NCBI GenBank assembly: GCA_012295275.1
Contig: CM022666.1
Span: 14,785,940 to 14,818,439, forward strand
Length of the DNA stretch: 32,500 bases
Reading direction: 5' to 3'
Origin: Chrysomallon squamiferum
Lineage: Eukaryota; Mollusca; Gastropoda; Neomphalida; Peltospiridae
The position numbers and the translations under genes were made by a program. The notes beneath the pieces are model-generated. The model was not told the DNA's origin and did not search any database. It saw only the letters and a list, made by a program, of their open reading frames with translations. This document shows positions 21,678-31,315 of this stretch, in pieces. Positions within the stretch are counted from its first letter, which is position 1; the number at the start of each line of letters is the position of its first letter.

Positions 21678-22271
21678 TATATCGTAATTCAATTTGCTCG
21701 TATATCAAATCAATTTTCCAAAATGAAATTAACTGAAATACCATTAATACGTTCCAGCCCCTCAAAACCACCCCAATTTTTTGTAATTTGTTTTTAAATA
21801 AGAAAGAATGTATTTATAAATGACAAATATTGTATAAACAAAAATAAATAAATAAAAGAGACTGTAAAGAAATAAATTGTTTTTTATAAAGTGTATTTAT
21901 CTTCGAGATCAGACAAATTATTTTAACACCTTTGGCTGGAGTTAAAGCCTTTATCGAATATGAATTCAAAGGACATTATTCTTTTTCATCACAGCACTAT
22001 CCTTTGCACTCACTTTCTTAGGATTCATGGTCAGAAAAAAGAAATTTGGCAAAATACTGCAAAAAACGGAGCACTACACAACAGAGATGCTACGATGGCG
22101 AGGTAACCACGTAAAGTAAATGAGTGAGACGCGGGATGCTGGTCGGAGGTTGTACTGTTCGTTGCGCCAACTAGCGGCGGCGTAGCTAATGCTCACTCGT
22201 AACTCGGATTTTGGCTCGTAACTCAAAGCAAAAAACGAAAGTTGGGGCACTCATAAGTCAAGGTACCGCTG
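21678..22271. mobile_element. Non-autonomous DNA transposon, pogo/Tigger-like, left end truncated
   Basis: The right end reads CACTCATAAGTCAAGGTACCGCTG and then TA, matching from memory the terminal pattern (CAGCGGTACCTTGACTTA when reversed) of Tc1/mariner-superfamily pogo-like elements. Internal landmarks of the same family are CTCGTAACTC copies near the right end (around 22195-22225), CTCGTATATC near 21697, and CGTTCCAGCCCC around 21750. The left terminal inverted repeat is missing, and the element starts inside its sub-terminal CTCGTA region next to a TTG array. No transposase frame remains in about 590 bp, so it is a MITE or decayed deletion copy. Confidence 0.65.
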
Positions 22272-22430
22272 TATATACATATAGATAAACATAAACATAT
22301 AGATATTATCATTAATAGATTATAATATATGAAAGCTTGTTAACATTTATTTTATCACACACACATACACACACACACACACAGACACACACACACCCAT
22401 GCACTCACACACACGCACGCACAATGACCA
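22272..22430. repeat. (CA)n-rich microsatellite
   Basis: ATA-rich sequence, then CACA units with ACAG, CCAT and ACGC interruptions at 22356-22423. Confidence 0.9.
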
Positions 22431-23385
22431 AATGACTGCTGAATGTGTGCAGAAAAGATTTACAAGCACTTTAGCGGTGAACGATAATATTTTAACATAA
22501 ACTGACTGAGGCTGGCTGAGATTACACCAATTCTTTGCCGTTTGACTTCCCCTAAGGAACGCAGCTAAGTTCATTCAATACGCTTTAAGTAACTTAGTGT
22601 CCCCCATAACGAAGCCAGTACACTCAGGCTACAAAATACATCTCTGCAGTGTTTTTATAAAATATCGGATGAAGAAAGGCCGAGTCGCATTTGGTGATAA
22701 TAGATGTCAATTAAGACTGCAGTGAGGTATTGTTTACCAGTATCATTATTGTCTTCCGCGTGTTTGAAAGTACTTAGTTCCCGAGGACGTCAACTACGTC
22801 AACTACGTCAACTACGTCAACTGTCTTCTTTCCGAGATTTGTTTTAAAGTGTTGCTGCATTGGTTTCCTGGCGAGTATTAGCTAAACAATGCTCACTGAT
22901 TGCGTTACTGCGGTTTCACAGAGTTTTGCATCGAAATGGAGCCACTAATTATCTCCTTGTTGTACCAGTCTATGAAAGTTAATATTCTTGAAGAATTCAA
23001 GAATTGATTTAATCAGTTCTATTTGGGTAGAAAAGTGTACTTTTTGTTACCTTCTCTCTTACACCTTCCTCGTAAATTGTTTGCTTTTTTTTTTTGTTTT
23101 TGTTTCTTTGTTCTGCACCCAATCAAATGTAAACACTCCCACACAACAATACACTCATGTATTATATGTGTGTGTGTGTTTATGTATGTATGTTTGTATG
23201 TACATTGTAACATATATGAATGTATTCCAGAAAGGTACTGTTTTGTTGTTGCTTGTTTTAACTCATACTACTAGAATGTTTTATGCACGTTCAGTAATAA
23301 TACGTAACAGTTTCATTCATATTCGCGGTTTATTTAATAAACTACAAGGACACAAAAGCTTCGTCAGATGCAATTGCTTGTAATG
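22431..23385. other. Complex sequence, no supported gene
   Basis: Higher complexity than most of the window, but frames are short. A plus-strand 131-codon frame (22988-23383) crosses a poly-T and a TG/TATG patch and has no recognised domain. It holds the 9-bp ACGTCAACT array listed separately. Confidence 0.5.
22785..22824. repeat. 9-bp ACGTCAACT tandem, four units
   Basis: ACGTCA starts at 22787, 22796, 22805 and 22814, giving four evenly spaced CRE half-site-like hexamers. It may be a small regulatory array or a chance minisatellite. Confidence 0.8.
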
Positions 23386-23386
23386 T

Positions 23387-23430
<44 letters not shown>

Positions 23431-23520
23431 AGTAAAAAAATAAAAAAAATAAAATAGAATAAAATAAATTATAATTAATTAAACTTAAAAAAATAATAAT
23501 AAAAAATAAATAATATTTTG
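23386..23520. repeat. (AAAT)n array and A-rich tail
   Basis: About 11 AAAT units at 23389-23432, followed by AAAATA-rich DNA to 23520. Confidence 0.92.
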
Positions 23521-23922
23521 AAAATATGGACAACAACAAAAAGAGTAATCGATATAATATGATTTCCTGCATGCGTATTCTCTTAATATAAAAACAATTT
23601 CACTACAGTATGTAACTTACGCATGAAGGCGCAGCCTCTACAAACATCTGACTGAGCCGTCAATACAATGTGTAAGCTTATGTATCAAATAAACTGTTTT
23701 AATGAGACCCCATAGAATCGCCACAGGTCACACTCCGACCGCATGTCAATGTACCTTAGAGAATACACGAGAATATGTTGCATCAGGTCTCTGAACTTTA
23801 CTGTTTAACCTTTGCTTGCCTATAGTTTAACAGGTTGCAAGATCCATTGTTTTTTTGTTCTTTTTAATTTCATTGGTTTCTCTAATTTAGAAAATACTGT
23901 TATAACCAGTGTTCATATCCAG
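23521..23922. other. Unique sequence, nothing recognised
   Basis: About 400 bases of complex DNA. An AATAAA at 23689-23694 could be a poly-A signal but has no gene attached. Confidence 0.5.
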
Positions 23923-24518
23923 ATTAATATATGCAGTCCTACGGTAGTGTATTTCGATATCTAATGATCGGCCGTAACTAAATCGTAGGCAGTCCCTACC
24001 GAGTATATGGTAAAGGGACGAACAACTTACGTCCGGTCGTAACTAAATCGTAGGCATTACTACCACCGAGTATATGGTAAAGAGACGAACAACTTACGTC
24101 CGGTCGTAACTAAATCATAGACAGTCCTACGGTAGTGTATTTGACGAGCGACTAAGTACTAATGCTCGACGGTAACTAAATCGTAGGCATTACTACCACC
24201 GAGTTTATGGTTAAGGGACGAACAACTTACGTCCAGTCGTAACTAAATCGTAGGCAGTCGCACCACCGAGTATATGGTAAAGGGATGAACAACTTACGTC
24301 CGGTCGTAACTAAATCGTAGGCATTACTACCACCGAGTATATGGTAAAGGGATGAACAACTTACGTCCGGTCGTAACTAAATCGTAGGCATTACTACCAC
24401 CGAGTATATGGTAAAGAGACGAACAACTTACGTCCGGTCGTAACTAAATCGTAGGCAGTCCTTCCACTGAGTACATGGTAAGGGACGAACTACTTACGTC
24501 CGGTTGTAACTACAGAAT
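23923..24518. repeat. 67-bp minisatellite, about 9 units
   Basis: GTAACTAAATCGTAGGCA recurs at 23974, 24039, 24106, 24172, 24239, 24306, 24373 and 24440, with a decayed copy at 24506. The spacing is 65-67. The unit also carries CACCGAGTATATGGTAAAG and GACGAACAACTTACGTCCGG. Two units (around 23940 and 24128) carry a different middle, CTACGGTAGTGTATTT, so two unit types were mixed. No frame remains open across it. Confidence 0.96.
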
Positions 24519-25555
24519 AAGATTGTAGTTTAGATCTAGGTCTTGCGTAGAATTTTATGGGATTATCTTTTGCTACGATGTTTAAAAATATATAAAAACT
24601 GGTAATCTTGTACTCAAGACTTGTCAACGTTGGTTTTACTGAACACGGGGTTTGTGAATATCAACATACAGTGAAGAGGAAATACTGCAATTTAGATTAC
24701 TGCCTTACTAAATATTTTGCTAAGATTTGCTGTTAGTGGAAACATACAAGTAAAACGATAATATTATATTTTCTGAATATTTTTATCTAATTTGTTGTTA
24801 GAGAACTGTATTATTTAAATAGTAATTTTTTAGTTCAGATCTAGAATAGACTTTTTTGGTATTTTGTGTTATTTGTTGTTAGAGAATATATCTGTAAATT
24901 TTATTTAAATAGTAATTTTTCGATTTTCCATTCAGACCACTGATTATGTGAGGGTATTTAATAATCATAAATTGGAAATGTTTACATTTTTAAATTTAAT
25001 TTTCCATTCACGGGTTTACTATATCAAGGGAAACAACTCTTTTAAGCAAATTGCATTTACAGAACGTTGTTGGATTGTCGTTCGTCTTTTTCCCAAAATG
25101 TCTGTTCACGTGTCAGCGACTTTGCATGTTGTGTGTGCGTGGGTGTGCATGTGCTTTTACTTTAATGCATTGGTTCTGAAGTCTGTTATGCCATTTGTCC
25201 TCAGTGATAAGAAAAAATCATTTGACAATAAGCTCAAATTTGGTCATGATAAATTTCTTCCTTGTTTATTATTATTATTTTTTTTACAACAAATACAAAA
25301 AAAAAAAATAATAATAAAAAAAAAATATTTAATATTTTAGTACAAAAGTTTTGTTTTATTAATTATTTTTTTAGTTTTTGTACTTATGAAAATGTGTTCA
25401 ACCATTTGCAAGATACACACTGAAATGATAAAAAAAAAATGTAGATTCTGAATCAACAAGAGTAAATGTTAACAGCATATCTATTAAAATGTAAATCTAG
25501 TCAAATATAGAGCATATCAGATGTAGTAAAGATATGTCAAGATGTTAACACATAC
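24519..25555. other. AT-rich sequence with an 81-bp imperfect duplication
   Basis: TTTGTTGTTAGAGAA followed by TTATTTAAATAGTAATTTTT occurs twice (24791 and 24872 starts), with a weaker third trace near 24725. A plus-strand 130-codon frame (24948-25340) ends in repeats, has no known motif, and is not called. A/T-rich runs lie at 25270-25330. Confidence 0.55.
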
Positions 25556-25586
<31 letters not shown>

Positions 25587-25622
25587 TACATACATACATA
25601 CATACATACATACATACATACC
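25556..25622. repeat. (CAGA)n-(CATA)n array
   Basis: About six CAGA units are followed by about nine CATA units. Confidence 0.95.
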
Positions 25623-25914
25623 ACCTGACGTTAACATTTGGCATTCAATGTAATACTGCATATTAATATATGTACAAACAAGGTACACCAATGAGAAAAA
25701 ACTATTATTGTGATGTAACAGTTTGTTCTTTTCTAATTAGCAACAAATAATCATTTTTATATACCTTCCCACTGACAGCAGACACCACTGTGCAGCATAT
25801 CATTCAGTTTCCAGGCATGGAGATTGTAAAAAGGTTGAATGAGATGACTAATATATCTTAGAAATTTTCATAGCAGTTTCAGCAAAATTTTAATATCATA
25901 TCCATAAACAAAAA
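25623..25914. other. Unique sequence downstream of the membrane-protein gene
   Basis: AT-rich. It may belong to the 3' untranslated region or lie beyond it. No poly-A site can be assigned. Confidence 0.4.
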
Positions 25915-26345
25915 TACTTATAAAAATATCATAGACAATTAACAAAATGTGATAGAAAGTTAACAAACATCAATCACTGAAAATGAAACCAACACAAAAC
26001 ATAAACAATGAACAAACATAAATCACAGACAATTATCAAACACAATCAAAGACAATGAAGAAAACATAAATCATAGACAAAATATTAAACACAAATCATA
26101 GACAATGAACAAACATAAATCATAGACAATTATCACACACAATATAAACAATGAACAAACATGAATCATAGACAAATTATCACATATCATAGACAATGAT
26201 CAAACATAAATCAGACAATTATCAAACACAAATCATAGACAATTATCAAACACACAACTTAAACAATGAACAAACACAAATCATAGACAATCATCAAACA
26301 CAAATCTAAACAATGAACAGACATAAATCACAGGCAATGAACTGA
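25915..26345. repeat. 24-bp minisatellite, about 17 units
   Basis: Imperfect copies of AAACATAAATCATAGACAAT plus TATC or GAAC. The two endings (ATTATC and ATGAAC) alternate irregularly, which points to a dimeric ancestral unit. It lies 235-665 bases past the stop of the membrane-protein gene, so it may be transcribed as 3' UTR on the minus strand. Confidence 0.93.
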
Positions 26346-26579
26346 AATTATTCATAATACACACTCAAATAACACATTTATAAACAAATTATGATAATTT
26401 TAAAGAATTCATATTTTTAAACAGATTCTAATATTATTAAAGAATTCATATTCTTAATCAGATTGTAATATTATTAAAAAATTCATATTTTTAAACAAAT
26501 TGTGTATTTTTCTAACATTATTAAAGAATTCATATTTTTGAACAGATTCTAACATTATTAAAAGAACTGATATTTTGCA
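26346..26579. repeat. 37-bp minisatellite abutting a stop codon
   Basis: Five copies of AAAGAATTCATATTTTTAAA plus CAGATTCTAATATTATT; one copy is longer. The last partial copy (AAAAGAACTGATATTTTGCA) runs up to the TAG of the membrane-protein gene at 26580-26582. Confidence 0.93.
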
Positions 26580-27208
26580 CTAAAGGACTCTTCCCATGAC
26601 AGTTCCCAGCATAGTGAGGAGGATACACATCATGACCTCCTCTTTGTAACACAGACGCGAGAACGGAATCCCCTTCTCCTTGGACCAGCGCAGAAACACG
26701 ACCACCGGAATGACCACATGCAGGACGTCAGGCACCATGAGGCCGATGTTGCGACTGTTCTGAAAGGCATTGCCGCGGCCGTGCCACACGTGACTGATGA
26801 ACTGGTCGGAGCCGCTCACCAAGATGTGCGTCACGTTGATGGTGACGATTGCCGAAACCTTCCACGAAGAAACGTCGTTGTTCTTGTTGCACAGGTTGAG
26901 CACGATCACTGTGGCAATGATTTCGGTGATGGCGAAGAACAAATGGTGCTTGAAGTAGATGTAGAAGGCCTCATTGTAGCAGCTGAAGAAGGACCACCAG
27001 CTGTAGTAGTGTGGGTAGATGTTGACGATGTAGAGAAGGAACATGGACCAGCGGACACCCTGTTTTCTGAAGAGGGACACGAGATATTTTATGCTCTCGT
27101 AACACATGAGAAAAAAGATGACAGTGAATCCCCACATTTTCAAAGTCTCTGTGGTTGCATTGAAGTAAACATGTTTGTAGGTGACAGGGCCAGGCATTTC
27201 ATAGCGAC
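26580..27208 (-). CDS. Terminal coding exon 4 of the membrane-protein gene
   Basis: 629 nt from acceptor ATTTTTTCAG to the TAG at 26582-26580. It encodes residues 95-303, including six of the seven predicted membrane segments. Its Met at 27197 is internal (residue 99), not the start: the frame is open through the acceptor and joins exon 3. Confidence 0.92.
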
Positions 27209-27678
27209 CTGAAAAAATAATTGTAAAAAAATAATAATAATAATTAACTAGTCTTCACAAACCACTGGATGATGTTATATAGCAAAGCAGTATCTCGAAT
27301 ACAAACATAACTCCATCCAACATAAATTCATAACAGTTATCTGATGATGGAAGAAAAGATGTTTTTGAGTTTGGAGTTGTTTGGTTTTCAGAAAGGTATG
27401 ATTAATATTCATGTGTATGGTGTAAGCAGACAAATCTCATGTTATTTCTGTGGTATATCTTATTAATACAACCAGTGAGTGGGATAAAGAAAGAATAAAG
27501 ACACTGCTACAGTTTACTTCTACTGCAATATTCTAGTAAACAAAATAGTGAGGTAAACACCGAGAAACTACATTGTACACTCAGTCATAGCATGTAATTT
27601 ACTTGTATGGAAAATATTCAGTAAAATTGTAAATGCTTAAAAATAAATATAAATATAAATGTTAAATTATATCTGACT

Positions 27679-27739
<61 letters not shown>

Positions 27740-29187
27740 ACACATACATACACAGACTCAAACATACCAGTTATTTATGTCAAGAAAATAATCCAAAATG
27801 GAACACTATAAACAATGTAAGAGATTTTACCTCTGAAAATTGTGTCGAAACAGGAACATGTACATGAAGATCTGTCTACAGCTGGCTTGTCAGGAACCCA
27901 GATCAGTCTGTAGAATATACCTGAAACACACGCACAAACTCTCTTACAACTGAGTTCTTGTATATCTAAATCTGTCTGTTTCTCTATCTATCTATCTATC
28001 TTTCTATATATAAACCTTAGTATTCATTTAATGATCCTATATACCTTCATTCATAATCACATATATATTTAATTTTAACTCCATGGTAACAGTCTTCATT
28101 CAAATGTACGTAGTATTAACAACATGATATAATTTTCATTCACACATCATTAACAGTATGATGTAATCTTTACATACAGTTATCTTTAAATGTACCAGTT
28201 TCATTCATACAGTTATATTTAACTAAATAATATAATCTTCATTCAAATATAAATATTTTAACTACAAGATATAATATTCATTCATTCAGTTATATTTAAC
28301 TAAATAGTATAATCTCCATCTATAAATAAATTATAATTATTTTTAACAATATGATACAATATTCGTATATAATATTTTTTCACTCTGTGACAAACTTCTT
28401 TTACATATATTTTTTATTTCATGTTATAAATTTGATTCACTTATCATTAACTACATGACATAATCTCCTTTCATAATAATGTTTAACTATATAATATTCA
28501 TTCATATATATATATATATATATCAATAACAGTATATCTTCATTAATATATATTTAAGTTTTAACTGTACAGTAAGTCTCTGCATACAACAAATATAAGT
28601 ACCAATATGAATGATAGGTTAAAATATGACATAATCCACATTCATAATCATTTTTAACTATATAATTTTCATATAAATATATGTTTAACTGTACAGTAAG
28701 TCTCTGAATACAATAGATGTCAGTACCAATATGAATGAAAGGTTAAAATATGACATAATCTACATTCATAATCATTTTTAACTACATAATTTTTAATATA
28801 AATATATATTTAACTGTACAGTAAGTCTCTGTATACAACAGATGTCAGTACCAATGTGAATGAAAGGCAGAACAATGAGAACAATGGCGCCGATGATGAA
28901 GGCAACGAGTTTGTCGTAGAAGTTGAAGCCAGTTGAGGAGTAGTGCAGTTCTGTGAGCTGCTTCTCCATGTAGTTCTTCATAGAGACGTTGGCAAGAGGT
29001 GGCTGAGGTTGTGGCCAAGATCTGTTGAGTGTCCTGTGAAATAAAACACTGAACTGTATCATCAACACAAATATACACACGTAATTATCTCTGTATCACT
29101 GTATGTGTGTATGTGTATGTGTGTATGTGTGTGTGTATGTATGTATGTGTGTGTGTGTATGTCTGTATGTGTATGTGTATGTGTGTA

Positions 29188-29222
<35 letters not shown>

Positions 29223-29432
29223 TATTTTTTTATATAGTATGTATTTTTGTGTACATAATATATGTGTGTGTGTGTGCCTGTGTATGTAACACAGATATAC
29301 ATATATAATTGTTTCTATGAAATTATATGCTTTTATGCATTTTTACAAACAAAGCAAAACAATAATAAAAATAATAATAATAATAATAATAATAAAATAA
29401 TAATAATAATAATAAAAAAAAAAAAAAAAAAA

Positions 29433-29504
<72 letters not shown>

Positions 29505-29914
29505 ACAACTGCAGCATAAAACCTTTTATGCATATTATCTCAGAGTTAAAATAGTCATAATAAACTAAAAACGACAATGATAGTAGTAACTCTTTCTTTA
29601 ATTATGTGTTCGGATGAATCCCGAAATTGAATCTACAACTAAATGCGGGAACGGTGACATCGCACGACAGGTTCCGGAAATTATCGAAACTGGCCGAAGC
29701 GTCCGATAATAAACAGTAACACGAACGTACCTTTAATTAACTTCCATAACCCAAACAGGTAAACCTTATTTTTTAACATATCGTTTGTTTTGTATATATG
29801 AACAGTTTGGTAAACTGTTTTTGCCCCACTGACTGTTAAGACACATCATGCTAATAACCGCTGGGGAAAACGCAACAAGTTAGACGAAAATCAAAATACC
29901 CACCTGGCCGCCAT
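26580..29914 (-). CDS. Uncharacterised 303-residue multi-pass membrane protein (four exons)
   Basis: Coding exons on the minus strand are 29904-29914, 28852-29033, 27831-27920 and 26580-27208: 912 nt, 304 codons with the stop. All three introns are GT-AG with matching phases. About seven hydrophobic segments lie near residues 46-68, 119-141, 149-170, 183-201, 212-232, 249-267 and 285-303. The N-terminal 45 residues are hydrophilic, with sequons at N7, N19 and N111. A CTCSC cluster (84-88) precedes a conserved-looking RYEMPGPVTYKHVYFNAT segment. Histidines and acids cluster in or beside the helices: H161, E174, H182-H183, E190, H222, D229, H234, H237, D255 and H258. HYYSWW and SDQFISHVWHGRG stand out. 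I do not recognise the family and assign no function. The minus-strand coding sense is supported by GC content, splice signals and the absence of low complexity. The 3' end abuts minisatellites. Confidence 0.87.
27209..27830 (-). other. Intron 3 of the membrane-protein gene
   Basis: 622 nt, GT-AG. It contains a (TC)n-(TA)n-(CA)n compound microsatellite at 27679-27755. The remainder is unremarkable AT-rich sequence. Confidence 0.85.
27831..27920 (-). CDS. Coding exon 3 of the membrane-protein gene
   Basis: 90 nt between acceptor GTGTGTTTCAG and donor AGAG|GTAAAA, in phase with both neighbours. It encodes residues 65-95, including IWVPDKPAVD and the CTCSC cysteine cluster. It is too short to be seen as a free-standing open frame. 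Confidence 0.88.
27921..28851 (-). other. Intron 2 of the membrane-protein gene, repeat-built
   Basis: 931 nt, GT-AG. Besides a TCTA tract near 27985-28002, most of 28060-28560 is a strongly decayed 50-60-bp tandem with recurring ATTTAACTA, ATAATCTTCATTCA words. The donor-proximal part is the 124-bp repeat listed separately. Confidence 0.85.
28558..28868. repeat. 124-bp tandem repeat spanning the exon-2 donor, about 2.5 copies
   Basis: TTAACTGTACAGTAAGTCTC starts at 28561, 28685 and 28810. CCAATATGAATGAAAGG-type words, the complement of the exon-2 end and donor, lie at 28602, 28726 and 28851. The unit is 124-125 bp. The last copy includes about 16 bases of genuine exon, so two decoy donors (ATTG|GTAC) sit inside the intron. 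Confidence 0.92.
28852..29033 (-). CDS. Coding exon 2 of the membrane-protein gene
   Basis: 182 nt, from acceptor TTTATTTCACAG to donor ATTG|GTACTG, encoding residues 4-65. It contains the hydrophilic N terminus and most of the first membrane helix (FIIGAIVLIVLPFIHI). The donor is weaker than consensus (G|GTACTG), and its surroundings are repeated twice more within the intron. Confidence 0.88.
29100..29285. repeat. (TG)n/TATG repeat in intron 1
   Basis: GTGTGTATG units run from 29104 to 29220, with a pure (GT)n at 29194-29218, and a second short GTGT run at 29263-29276. Confidence 0.93.
29360..29505. repeat. (AAT)n with internal poly-A in intron 1
   Basis: AAT units at 29362-29414, an A run of about 21 bases, then AAT units to 29500. 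Long Asn/Tyr/Leu frames here are repeat artefacts. Confidence 0.95.
29904..29914 (-). CDS. Coding exon 1 (11 nt) of the membrane-protein gene
   Basis: ATGGCGGCCAG followed by the donor GTGGGT. It supplies Met-Ala-Ala and the first two bases of Arg4, and the next exon supplies G, giving R-T-L-N. The context AAATATGGCGGC fits the known YY1 site/TISU start element (AAnATGGCGGC). This start is chosen because it joins in frame and no better start exists upstream of exon 2. Transcription may begin close by, as TISU genes have short leaders. Confidence 0.75.
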
Positions 29915-30037
29915 ATTTTTGGTAACAATAGACTGGTTTTTATTACATGTATTTGAGGCGTAAAGTTGTTTGGTTGCGAAAATTTTCGTCAGTACTAATA
30001 ACTGTTTATTAAATATAAAACGAAAATGAAATAGGGT

Positions 30038-30040
<3 letters not shown>
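29915..30040 (-). promoter_or_regulatory. Candidate core promoter of the membrane-protein gene
   Basis: The minus-strand sequence before the ATG is AT-rich without an obvious TATA box. A GTTACC half-site (29922-29927) ends 7 bases before the ATG and matches half of an RFX X-box. The YY1/TISU-like start element is the strongest signal. Confidence 0.35.
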
Positions 30041-30092
<52 letters not shown>

Positions 30093-30192
30093 GAAGAAGA
30101 AGAAGAAGAAAAAAGCACATGATAATCAAAATTGTTGCTCTTCCTTATTTTCTGTTCGTATTATTATTCTTATTATTATTATTCTTCTACTG

Positions 30193-30243
<51 letters not shown>

Positions 30244-30250
30244 ATTATTA
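30041..30250. repeat. Large inverted repeat made of (AAT)n and (ATT)n
   Basis: The left arm is (AAT)n ending in AATAATACGAA (to 30095). The right arm begins TTCGTATTATT (from 30155) and continues as ATT units to about 30246. The central loop is about 59 bases. The unique ACGAA/TTCGT join shows the arms are true complements and not merely two arrays. Confidence 0.85.
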
Positions 30251-30825
30251 TTTCCTGTTGTTATGGTTTGTTTATATATTTTCGTGAAATATACGTAAAA
30301 AAAAAAAAAAAAAAAAAATAGTTTATAAACAAAAAAATGATTCTCACTAGAAAGTAAAAATAGAAGTCATGTGAGTTATTAAGCCCTGAATAGTTGTAGG
30401 ATCTATCCTCATTGCTGGGTGACTTTAACTATTTCCCAGGACAGTTACTAACCAAAGTTTAGTTTACATCTTTTCAACTTTTTGGGAAGGTGAAATATAC
30501 ATATATAATATATACTTAGTTATCAGTCGGTAATATTCTCTCTTACTTATGCGTCATGCAGAAAATTAATATTTTTAAATATCTGCCAATCATTCATTGG
30601 AATTCATTTACTTATTCATTAAAAAGACGAGATTGAAGAGATCGATAACTATTGCAAAATTAACTAAAAGACTGAGTCTTTGTAAGACAACGAAACATAA
30701 ATTTCTCTGAATTGCATAGAAAAACATAATTGTAAATATTACTCAAATAAATAAATGACTGAATGAACATCTTTTTAAATATTTAACAAATATTACGTAC
30801 GAATAATACATTCAAATTTTAAAAT
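30251..30825. other. Unique AT-rich sequence with a poly-A run
   Basis: An A run of about 21 bases at 30298-30319. No gene or element recognised. Confidence 0.5.
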
Positions 30826-30873
30826 CATTTATTTATTTATTTATTTACTTATTATTATTATTATTATTATTTC

Positions 30874-30951
<78 letters not shown>

Positions 30952-30955
30952 GCTA
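30826..30955. repeat. (ATTT)n-(ATT)n-(CT)n compound array
   Basis: ATTT units (30828-30846), ATT units (30851-30870), then about 35 CT units (30877-30948). Confidence 0.95.
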
Positions 30956-31059
30956 TTTCCTGTGGGAACGTATTCATGAACACAGAAAAAACATTTTTAC
31001 AAACTGCCTGAAACTAACTGAGTGGCTTGACTCTGTAACGTCAGTTACTTTGAACCTAG
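30956..31059. other. Short unique spacer
   Basis: No recognised features. Confidence 0.4.
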
Positions 31060-31315
31060 AATACAGATAGATAGATACATAGACTGACAGACAGACAGAC
31101 AGTCATTCAGATAGACAGACTGATATATATATATATATAGATAATAGATAGGTAGATAGACAGATTATGGATAGATATATAGACAGAGAGACAGACAGAC
31201 AAACATACATAGATAGATAGATAGAAAGACAGATGTAGATAAAAGGAAAGAAAAGAGACAGGTAGACGTATAGATAGATATAGAGATAAAAAGACAGAAA
31301 GTCATAGCGAAAAGA
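31060..31315. repeat. GATA/GACA tetranucleotide repeat region
   Basis: Mixed AGAT, AGAC and AGAA units with a (TA)n at 31123-31138. The pattern resembles decayed GATA-GACA satellite sequence. Confidence 0.88.

Larger units (their letters stand above)
29034..29903 (-). other. Intron 1 of the membrane-protein gene
   Basis: 870 nt, GT-AG, with two large microsatellites (listed separately) and a complex segment at 29580-29900. That segment directly follows the first exon and might hold intronic regulatory sites; none could be named. Confidence 0.75.

Noticed and set aside
22988-23383. 131-codon plus-strand frame
   Set aside because: Runs through poly-T and TG/TATG repeats; no domain.
24948-25340. 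130-codon plus-strand frame
   Set aside because: AT-rich composition, ends in A-runs, and no recognisable domain or splice support.
26580-27197. Treating the Met at 27197 as the true start of a 205-residue protein
   Set aside because: The frame is open through a good acceptor at 27208 and joins two upstream exons in phase, adding a first membrane helix and a cysteine cluster.
26718-27212. 164-codon plus-strand frame opposite exon 4
   Set aside because: It is a mirror of the real minus-strand exon. It crosses the splice acceptor, and its peptide has no recognised domain.
28793-29080. A free-standing 95-codon gene
   Set aside because: Only 28852-29033 has coding character. Both ends are splice signals that fit the four-exon model.
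31060-31315. GATA/GACA repeats as evidence of a sex-chromosome location
   Set aside because: Such repeats were historically linked to sex chromosomes in some animals, but a short decayed tract proves nothing.
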